A DNA stretch of 18,963 nt from Gammaproteobacteria bacterium (lineage in GTDB: Bacteria > Pseudomonadota > Gammaproteobacteria > DAOWEP01): assembly GCA_030638455.1 (NCBI GenBank), contig DAOWEP010000115.1, forward strand, positions 1-18,963, in the 5' to 3' direction. Shown in pieces: positions 13,044-18,963 of the stretch. Each line of letters starts with the position of its first letter. Position 1 is the first letter of the stretch. The notes beneath the pieces are model-generated. The model saw nothing but the letters and a program-made list of their open reading frames with translations. It was not told the origin of the DNA and searched no databases. Both the position numbers and the translations under genes were made by a program.

Positions 13044-15235
13044 TAGAATGATCTGGCAGCAAGGTTACGTACAGCCGCAGCAGACTGGTCAGCAACAGGT
13101 TCAATCTTCACTGAACATTGTTTATACGCAGGCTGACGGGAATGCGGGTCAAGCAAACCCAGGCTCAGACGATTGACACATTCATGGAAGTGAAACGGAA
13201 TGAATACCATATTGGGTGCTACCCGTTGCGTTAGCTGCACCATGACTACGGCATCACCACGTCTTGAAATAAGCCGCGCATAGCTGCCATGTTCTACCCC
13301 CAATTCACTGGCCGCATCCGGGTTCATTTCCATATAGGGTGTTGGACTGAACTTGTTGAGGTTACCTAATTTACCGGTACGGGTGCGTGTATGGAAATGC
13401 TCTACTACACGCCCACTGTTCAACCAGAACGGATAGCCATCATCCGGTCGTTCATTATTATCAACAAACGGGAGAGGAATTAGCTTTGCCTTCTGGTCCT
13501 CATGCTGGAACTTCCCGTCTGTATACAGGCGTGCATTACCAGTTTCGTCACCTTCCGTACATGGCCATTGAATTCCACGTTGTTTTTCGATCTTGTCGTA
13601 ACTCATACCGGAATAATCCAGCATTCGGCCTTTTGAAAGCTGACGAAGCTCTTCAAATACGCCTTCTGCTGTCTCCGGGAACGTAATCTTTTTACCCTGT
13701 TCAAACCGTTTTTCCATCTGGTTAAAAATCCACAAGTCCGGTTTTGAATCAGCATACGGAGGTAATACGTTACGGATCAGGTTTACCCTGCGCTCGGTAT
13801 TGGTAAAACATCCTTCTTTTTCCGCCCACAAGCCCGCAGGAAAATACACATGGCTATATTCATTGGTTTCAACATCTTCATACGCATCCTGCACGACCAG
13901 AAATTCCAGTTTTTCTAACGTCTTCCGAATTCGTGCGGTATCACTCATTGAGGTCATCGGATTAGTGGCAATAATCCACAGCCCCTTGATCTGACCCGTT
14001 TCAATGGCCGGAAAAATATCGGTCTGAAACATGCCGCGCTTTTTGGGAAAAAACTCTTTATCTATGCCCCAGAAATTGGCAATATCGGTGCGGTCCTGCT
14101 CGTGCTCCAATGCTCGGTATCCGGGCAACCCGGAACAGGATGACCATTCACGGGTACCCATTGCATTACACTGACCGGTAATAGACAGGCTGGTACCACC
14201 AAGCTTACCTACATTGCCAGTAATCAAGTTTAGATTGTTAATGCCGACTACACCATCCGAACCATGGGTGCTTTGATTGATACCCATGGTCCATATACTC
14301 ATGGCTGCATTGGCCTTTGCATACAGGCGCGCAACATTTCGAATGGTATCTTCATCAATACCGCATATTCTGGATGCAGATACTGGATCATATTCCTTTA
14401 CCAGTTCGGAATATTCACTAAAACCATTAGCATGTGACTCTATATATTCGCGATCCTGAAGCCCTTCATCCAGTATCACATGTGCCAGACTATTTAACAG
14501 CACAACATCGGTACCGGGTGTTACCGGCAGATGGATATCTGCCATCTGCGCCATCATGGTGACCCGGGGATCGACAACAATTACAGGAAATTTTCGTTTT
14601 TCCAGTGCCTGCTTCAGACGCCAGAAAATAATCGGATGCTGTTCGGGAAGATTAGAACCAATGGCCAGCAAACATTCGGTATGCTCAAAATCATCATAGC
14701 ACCCCGGGGGGCCATCTGAACCAAAGGAGCGTTTATACCCGGATACCGCAGAGGACATACAGAGCGTAGTATTACCATCATAGTTATTCGTACCCAATAC
14801 ACCACGCGCCAGTTTACCAAGCGTATAGAACTCTTCTGTCATGATCTGACCAGTAGAGACTATTGCAAATGCATCACGGCCATAGGTATCCTGAATCCGC
14901 TTTATTTCAGAGGCCGTCCTGTCCAGCGTCTGATCCCAGCCCGCCTCCTGAAAGTCTTCATAATACTGGTTGCGCATGAGCGGAACACGGCCACGATTCT
15001 CACTGTAAAACAGCTCGTGTTCAAAGATCCCCTTTAGACAGAGCTTCCCGCGATTAACATCTGCACTTGCTACACCACGTGAGCTGACGGCCTTACCCGT
15101 TTTATCCAGACCTACTTCTATGGAACACCCTGTTGAACAGTAGCCACAAGTCGTGTATTTCCAGTCTACAACTTCTTTATCAACTATCTTGATTGGATTT
15201 TTGTGTTTACGACCAAATAACATAATGTCACTCAA
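13043..15235 (-). CDS. nasA: assimilatory nitrate reductase, molybdenum catalytic subunit (NasA/NarB type)
   Basis: Reduces nitrate to nitrite at a bis-MGD molybdenum centre. C30-X2-C33-X3-C37-X28-C66 binds an N-terminal [4Fe-4S] cluster. Cys159 in NTTLCMSSAVSGYK is the expected Mo ligand of the Nas/Nap class. Other family blocks include GSNLPEQHPIIFWR, DPRVTMMAQMADIHLPVTPGTD, GINQSTHGSDGVVGINNLNLITGNVGK and ATNPMTSMSD. The 730-residue length matches NarB/NasA without the C-terminal [2Fe-2S] extension found in some enterobacterial NasA proteins. There is no Tat or other signal, so it is cytoplasmic. It follows nirD after 21 bases and shares a base with the next gene, so the three are translated together. 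A soluble NasB/NasG reductase partner is absent; the DmsBC-like fusion takes that place. Confidence 0.93.
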   Translation of the reverse strand: MSDIMLFGRKHKNPIKIVDKEVVDWKYTTCGYCSTGCSIEVGLDKTGKAVSSRGVASADVNRGKLCLKGIFEHELFYSENRGRVPLMRNQYYEDFQEAGWDQTLDRTASEIKRIQDTYGRDAFAIVSTGQIMTEEFYTLGKLARGVLGTNNYDGNTTLCMSSAVSGYKRSFGSDGPPGCYDDFEHTECLLAIGSNLPEQHPIIFWRLKQALEKRKFPVIVVDPRVTMMAQMADIHLPVTPGTDVVLLNSLAHVILDEGLQDREYIESHANGFSEYSELVKEYDPVSASRICGIDEDTIRNVARLYAKANAAMSIWTMGINQSTHGSDGVVGINNLNLITGNVGKLGGTSLSITGQCNAMGTREWSSCSGLPGYRALEHEQDRTDIANFWGIDKEFFPKKRGMFQTDIFPAIETGQIKGLWIIATNPMTSMSDTARIRKTLEKLEFLVVQDAYEDVETNEYSHVYFPAGLWAEKEGCFTNTERRVNLIRNVLPPYADSKPDLWIFNQMEKRFEQGKKITFPETAEGVFEELRQLSKGRMLDYSGMSYDKIEKQRGIQWPCTEGDETGNARLYTDGKFQHEDQKAKLIPLPFVDNNERPDDGYPFWLNSGRVVEHFHTRTRTGKLGNLNKFSPTPYMEMNPDAASELGVEHGSYARLISRRGDAVVMVQLTQRVAPNMVFIPFHFHECVNRLSLGLLDPHSRQPAYKQCSVKIEPVADQSAAAVRNLAARSF

Positions 15236-15256
15236 TATATTTATTTATCAGTATTC

Positions 15257-15595
15257 TTAGTTATCAGAAGCACCTTCGTCAGGAGTAAGTGACAACAAGA
15301 TATTGCCGTCCTTTATCATAATCGGATATCTCGCAGCGCATCCCTCATCCGGTGCAACTGCAATGCCACTATCCAGATTTATATTCCAGTTATGCATAGG
15401 ACAGGCTACTTTTTTTCCATGCACGAACCCCTGTGATAATGGGCCACCCTTATGAGGACATTTATCTCGCAGGGCAAATATCTCGTCCTTCTCGGTTCTA
15501 AATATGGCAATATCGCCGCCCTCTGTCTTGACTACACGAGCACCCTGTACAGGGACATCATCCACACTACCTACTTCTATCCAGTTTTCATTCAT
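15257..15595 (-). CDS. nirD: nitrite reductase small subunit, Rieske type
   Basis: A 112-residue Rieske [2Fe-2S] protein, the small subunit of cytoplasmic NAD(P)H nitrite reductase. Cluster ligands are C46-X-H48 in CPHKGG and C65-X2-H68 in CPMHNW, both complete. The family N-terminus (NWIEVGSVDDVP) and length (105-115 typical) fit NirD rather than a dioxygenase ferredoxin. It starts 6 bases after the nirB stop, which supports a shared transcript and a stoichiometric complex. Confidence 0.95.
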   Translation of the reverse strand: MNENWIEVGSVDDVPVQGARVVKTEGGDIAIFRTEKDEIFALRDKCPHKGGPLSQGFVHGKKVACPMHNWNINLDSGIAVAPDEGCAARYPIMIKDGNILLSLTPDEGASDN

Positions 15596-15601
15596 ACGCC
15601 A

Positions 15602-18055
15602 TTAACCTGCTTTTAAGTCAGCAACTAACTCTTTCAAAGGTTCAAATTCATGTTTGTCAGATCCTTCTGCCCGTTCTTTCCAGGGATCGTCCTGTGAGAA
15701 CTTCTGTGAATATAGAAAACGTTCTGCAAGGACTTTACGACTTTCTTCGTCTTCAACAATATGCTCTTTTACATAAGTGAGACCTACGCGCTCAATCCAG
15801 GGGGCTGTACGTTCCAGATAGTGCGCTTTCTCTCTATATAACTGCATAAAGGCAGCACAATACTCTTTAACCTCTTCCTCCGTTTTTATTGCACAAAGGA
15901 AATCGGTGACACGTACTTTAATGCCACCGTTGCCACCTACGTGTAGCTCGTAACCGGAATCAACACAAACCACCCCCATATCCTTGATGGTTGCCTCTGC
16001 GCAGTTACGTGGGCATCCAGAAACTGCCAGCTTGAATTTATGCGGCGTCCAGCAACCCCAGGTCATTTTTTCCAGCTCAATGCCCATTTGCGTGGAATCC
16101 TGCGTGCCAAACCGACACCACTCCTTGCCAACACAGGTTTTAACGGTACGTAAGGCCTTACCATAAGCATGTCCTGAAACCAGTCCTGACTTGTTAAGAT
16201 CATTCCAAACAGCTGGCAATTCATCTTTCTTCAACCCAAATAACGCGATTCGCTGACCGCCGGTCACATGCACGGTTTTGACCTTGTATTTTTCAGCTAC
16301 CTCGGCAATGGCCCTGAGTTCTTTCGGTGTAGTATCACCACCCCACATGCGGGGTATCACGGAATAGGTGCCATCCTTCTGGATATTTGCATGTGCACGC
16401 TCATTGATAAATCGAGACTGACTTGCATCCTGATATTCCCCTGGCCACGCACAGAGTAAATAATAATTAAGCGCCATGCGGCACTTTGGACATCCGTCCG
16501 GAGTATCCCAATCCAGCACGCTCATTACATCCGGAATAGACTTCAGTTCAATTTTTCCGATTGATTCCCGAACCACATCATGGCTATGCTCTGTGCAGCC
16601 ACACATGGGCTTTAAATGCGGTGCAACAGAATAATCGCCGCCCACTGTATGTGCCAACAGGGCCTCTACCATGCCAGTACAGGAACCACAGGAACTGGAT
16701 GCTTTGGTATGAGCCCGAACATCTTCCAGAGTAAACAGTTTTTTCTCTGTAATGGCCTTTACAATATCGCCCTTGCATACGCCGTTACATCCACAAACCT
16801 CTGCATTATCCGAAAGGGAAATCACCCGGTGTTCCTCACCATGCCCGGAATCTCCAAGATGTGCCTGACCAAATAACAACTTGTCACGAAAATCCGAAAT
16901 ATCAGTTTCATCCCGCATTAAATCAAAATACCAGGCACCATCAATCGTATCTCCATACATCACCGCACCTTTGATTCTATTATCCTGAACCACCAGCTTT
17001 CGATACACACCACGAGCAGCATCCTGAAAAACCAGGCTTTCAGTGTTTTCGTCTCCATTAAAATCACCTGCTGAAAATAAATCAATACCTGTCACCTTGA
17101 GCTTGGTAGAAGTAACTGTTCCTTCATAACGCCCGATGCCATGCTGCCCCAGATGATTAGCGCATACCCTGGCCATCTCGAATAGAGGCGCAACCAGACC
17201 ATAGGTCTGACCCCGATGCTGAACACACTCCCCCACAGAATAAACACGAGGGTCAAATGTTTGCATCGTATCGTTGACCACAATGCCACGCTCACAATGA
17301 ATACCGGCCTTTTCGGCCAAAGTAAAATCAGGACGAATACCTACTGCCATGACGACAAGGTCCGTGTAAATTTCGGTGCCATCCTTGAAACGTACTTTTT
17401 CAACACGATCTTTACCAAGAATGGCCTCAGTCTGTGCCTCAAGAATGAATTGCAATCCTCGCTCTTCCAGTGAAGACTTCAACATAGCACTGGCTGGTTG
17501 ATCAAGCTGGCGCTCCATCAGACTATCCATAAGGTGCACAACAGTAACGTTCATGCCCTGCTCCTTCAGGCCATTGGCCGCCTCCAGTCCGAGCAGTCCA
17601 CCACCAATCACAACCGCATGTTTGTGCTTACTGGCTGCATCCAGCATCTGATTTACATCCTGGATATCACGGAAGGGAACTACACCTTCAAGATCATGCC
17701 CGGGTACAGAGATAATAAAGGGACTGGAACCGGTCGCAATCAACAGGCGATCATATTCTTCTGTTGTACCATCAGCAGAAATTACCTTTCGATTCACACG
17801 ATCGATCTCGGTAACCTCTTTACCTTTATGCAGGGTAATACCGTTATCAACATACCATTGCTCGTCATTGAGCATGATCTCGTCAATGGTTTTTTCACCC
17901 GCCAATACAGGTGACAACATGATGCGGTTGTAATTTCCGTATGGCTCAGCACCAAACACGGAGATTTCATAGGTATCGGGTGCAATCTTTAACAGCTCTT
18001 CAACTGCACGGATTCCCGCCATTCCATTTCCAATAACGACCAGTTTCTCTTTCAT
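15602..18055 (-). CDS. nirB: NAD(P)H nitrite reductase large subunit
   Basis: Six-electron reduction of nitrite to ammonium with NAD(P)H. From the ATG at 18055 it is 817 residues; GGAG lies 9 bases before this ATG, so it is preferred over an in-frame TTG at 18070. Domains in order are FAD GNGMAG (9-14), a second nucleotide-binding GGGLLGLE (151-158), and a BFD-like [2Fe-2S] domain with C421, C423, C456 and C459. Further cysteines follow (C485, C487, C522, C525). The ferredoxin-like half domain of sulfite/nitrite reductases comes next, and then the siroheme/[4Fe-4S] ligands C641, C647, C681 and C685 (CPRNC). All catalytic elements look intact. It heads the minus-strand operon under a sigma-54 promoter and opposes narK. 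Confidence 0.96.
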   Translation of the reverse strand: MKEKLVVIGNGMAGIRAVEELLKIAPDTYEISVFGAEPYGNYNRIMLSPVLAGEKTIDEIMLNDEQWYVDNGITLHKGKEVTEIDRVNRKVISADGTTEEYDRLLIATGSSPFIISVPGHDLEGVVPFRDIQDVNQMLDAASKHKHAVVIGGGLLGLEAANGLKEQGMNVTVVHLMDSLMERQLDQPASAMLKSSLEERGLQFILEAQTEAILGKDRVEKVRFKDGTEIYTDLVVMAVGIRPDFTLAEKAGIHCERGIVVNDTMQTFDPRVYSVGECVQHRGQTYGLVAPLFEMARVCANHLGQHGIGRYEGTVTSTKLKVTGIDLFSAGDFNGDENTESLVFQDAARGVYRKLVVQDNRIKGAVMYGDTIDGAWYFDLMRDETDISDFRDKLLFGQAHLGDSGHGEEHRVISLSDNAEVCGCNGVCKGDIVKAITEKKLFTLEDVRAHTKASSSCGSCTGMVEALLAHTVGGDYSVAPHLKPMCGCTEHSHDVVRESIGKIELKSIPDVMSVLDWDTPDGCPKCRMALNYYLLCAWPGEYQDASQSRFINERAHANIQKDGTYSVIPRMWGGDTTPKELRAIAEVAEKYKVKTVHVTGGQRIALFGLKKDELPAVWNDLNKSGLVSGHAYGKALRTVKTCVGKEWCRFGTQDSTQMGIELEKMTWGCWTPHKFKLAVSGCPRNCAEATIKDMGVVCVDSGYELHVGGNGGIKVRVTDFLCAIKTEEEVKEYCAAFMQLYREKAHYLERTAPWIERVGLTYVKEHIVEDEESRKVLAERFLYSQKFSQDDPWKERAEGSDKHEFEPLKELVADLKAG

Positions 18056-18123
18056 TGCACGGCACTCCAACTATGCGGTTATCTATGAATTTGTTTCACT
18101 TACTTATTCGTTAGTATCCATAG

Positions 18124-18139
18124 AGCAACTTGTGTGCCA
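18124..18139 (-). promoter_or_regulatory. sigma-54 promoter of the nirB-led operon
   Basis: On the minus strand, TGGCACACAAGTTGCT matches the -24/-12 consensus TGGCAC-N5-TTGCW at every defined position, with GG and GC exactly 10 bases apart. Transcription would start near 18112, about 57 bases before the nirB ATG. The NtrC-type sites at 18247-18315 lie about 135-200 bases upstream of that start, within the normal enhancer range. Confidence 0.88.
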
Positions 18140-18246
18140 GCTCAGCGAAAACACAGGAAAATTATTTTAGATGGCTGCTTTTATTAAGGAAATTGAAATA
18201 TCCTTATATCTTATTATCTACAGAGTACTAAATTAATATATCAGCA

Positions 18247-18263
18247 TGCACTAACATAGCGCC
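18247..18263. promoter_or_regulatory. degenerate second NtrC-type site
   Basis: TGCAC-N7-GCGCC has a perfect left half-site and a 3-of-5 right half. In addition its TGCACTAAC (18247-18255) is the exact inverse of GTTAGTGCA at 18307-18315 in the stronger site. Tandem strong and weak sites are common in NtrC enhancers. A weak match taken alone. Confidence 0.45.
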
Positions 18264-18298
18264 TACAAACCGAATCTTGATAAATTTCCAACTATTAA

Positions 18299-18315
18299 TG
18301 CACAAAGTTAGTGCA
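18299..18315. promoter_or_regulatory. NtrC-type enhancer palindrome
   Basis: TGCACAAAGTTAGTGCA has the TGCAC-N7-GTGCA arrangement of the NtrC (GlnG) binding site. It is centred about 95 bases upstream of the predicted narK transcription start and about 195 bases from the nirB one, suiting activation of both sigma-54 promoters through DNA looping. A loose IHF-like TTTCAA-N4-TTT lies between it and the narK promoter (about 18358-18370). Confidence 0.75.
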
Positions 18316-18377
18316 CTTCTTTTTCCAATTTTCATTTCATCCTGAATATCTTCTTACATTTCAATTGTTTTTAAATC

Positions 18378-18393
18378 TGGCACAGCCTTTGCA
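18378..18393 (+). promoter_or_regulatory. sigma-54 promoter of narK
   Basis: TGGCACAGCCTTTGCA is a perfect -24/-12 match (TGGCAC-N5-TTGCA; GG-N10-GC). Transcription would start near 18404, leaving a leader of about 60 bases. The leader contains a 6-bp stem GCTAAC/GTTAGC (18402-18425) and then the AAAGGAG ribosome site. Confidence 0.9.
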
Positions 18394-18463
18394 ATCAGCT
18401 TGCTAACAGGATGCGTTTAGTTAGCCCGTAATATATTTAATTTAATTAAAGGAGTGTTTGTAA

Positions 18464-18963
18464 ATGCAGGAAGATAATTCAAGGCTTAATCTTTTGTCTT
18501 TTAGCGGAAAAACAAAAATTCTGCATTTAAGCTGGTTTGCCTTTTTCATCAGTTTCCTTGTCTGGTTTAACCATGCTCCATTACTGGCCGCCATGCGTGA
18601 AACCTTCGGCCTTACCGACCAGGAAGTCAAAACCCTGCTGATCCTCAACGTAGCCCTGACTATTCCAGCTCGTATTATTATCGGAATGCTGGTGGATGCC
18701 TTTGGCCCACGCCGTATCTATACTCTACTTTTATTTGTTTCCAGCTTTCTCTGTTTCGGCTTTGCCGTCGCAGAAAGTTATGAACAGCTGGCATTGATGC
18801 GTTTCCTGCTAGGCTTTGTCGGGGCCGGCTTTGTCATCGGTATTCGTATGATTAGTGAATGGTTCCCAGCCAGGCAAGCCGGCATCGCCCAGGGAATTTA
18901 TGGCGGCTGGGGTAACTTTGGTTCCGCTGGCGCAGCACTGATTCTCCCGACAGTTGCCCTCAT
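18464..18963 (+). CDS. narK: NarK/NasA-type nitrate/nitrite transporter, N-terminal part (3' end outside window)
   Basis: The frame is open from the ATG at 18464 to the window end (166 codons). AAAGGAG sits 9 bases before the start. It is a major-facilitator protein: helix 1 includes WFAFFISFLVWF, the loop 2-3 block is ALTIPARIIIGMLVDAFGPRR, and helix 4 includes MRFLLGFVGAGFVIGIRMISEWF. The nitrate-porter signature GIYGGWGNFGSAGAA is then visible just before the edge. The binding-site Arg of nitrate porters is probably one of the two Arg in MRFLLG and IRMISE. It would import nitrate for the divergent operon and appears to share its nitrogen control. Confidence 0.93.
   Translation, partial: MQEDNSRLNLLSFSGKTKILHLSWFAFFISFLVWFNHAPLLAAMRETFGLTDQEVKTLLILNVALTIPARIIIGMLVDAFGPRRIYTLLLFVSSFLCFGFAVAESYEQLALMRFLLGFVGAGFVIGIRMISEWFPARQAGIAQGIYGGWGNFGSAGAALILPTVAL

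Noticed and set aside
11193..15235. Respiratory DMSO, polysulfide or periplasmic nitrate reductase
   Set aside because: The molybdenum subunit has no Tat signal and matches NasA/NarB, and it is embedded in a nirBD operon with sigma-54/NtrC-type control.
10803..15595. Dissimilatory sulfur oxidation (dsr) locus, suggested by a DsrC-like gene and siroheme-type motifs nearby
   Set aside because: No dsrAB, dsrEFH or dsrMKJOP genes are present, the DsrC-like protein lacks its cysteines, and the siroheme enzyme has the full NirB domain set next to NirD.
17498..17914. 138-codon plus-strand frame inside nirB
   Set aside because: It is antisense to the FAD/NAD domains of nirB, with no ribosome site and no recognisable motif.
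1..18963. CRISPR array, prophage or insertion sequence
   Set aside because: No evenly spaced direct repeats, no transposase or phage proteins; the only repeats are the dispersed hairpin units near 9174-10776.

Overview
The window looks like a chromosomal segment of a gammaproteobacterium. The evidence is a YccA-type Bax-inhibitor protein, an NtrC/sigma-54-type control region beside a NirBD nitrite reductase, a tRNA-Ser with encoded CCA, moderate GC, and Shine-Dalgarno-led genes. A DsrC-family paralogue hints at a lineage related to sulfur oxidisers, but the genus cannot be fixed from this sequence. No integrase, transposase, phage gene or CRISPR array is visible.

Left part (1-4836). The 3' part of an S-adenosylhomocysteine hydrolase gene is followed 9 bases later by pcm, so an SAM-dependent repair methyltransferase sits beside the enzyme that removes its SAH by-product. 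Convergent to these is a DUF502 membrane protein gene. Then come a small exported protein made of two ~40-residue repeats, a long AT-rich gap with a possible FNR-type box and a palindrome, a DUF2279-type exported protein, and a small outer-membrane beta-barrel protein.

Middle part (5202-10776). A putatively exported SagB-type nitroreductase is divergent from a large three-domain gene (acyl carrier protein, fatty-acyl-AMP ligase, PlsC acyltransferase) that looks like a self-contained fatty-acid activation and lipid-acylation enzyme. Next are tRNA-Ser(UGA), a YccA-like membrane protein with a terminator, and a 60-residue membrane protein. Three copies of a short dispersed repeat lie here. Its hairpin arms differ between copies yet stay self-complementary, while the loop stays near ATGGAY.

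Right part (10803-18963). This is a nitrate assimilation locus. On the minus strand, nirB, nirD, a NasA/NarB-type molybdenum nitrate reductase, a fused four-cluster ferredoxin/DmsC-type membrane anchor, and a DsrC-like protein without its functional cysteines form one tight operon. A divergent narK-type nitrate transporter runs off the right edge. The 400-base divergent spacer carries two textbook sigma-54 promoters facing outward and an NtrC-type palindrome between them. NarK would import nitrate, the molybdoenzyme would make nitrite, and NirBD would make ammonium. The membrane anchor suggests that nitrate reduction draws electrons from the quinone pool rather than from soluble ferredoxin or NADH. 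This quinol-linked assimilatory nitrate reductase with a DsrC-like accessory is the most interesting system in the window.
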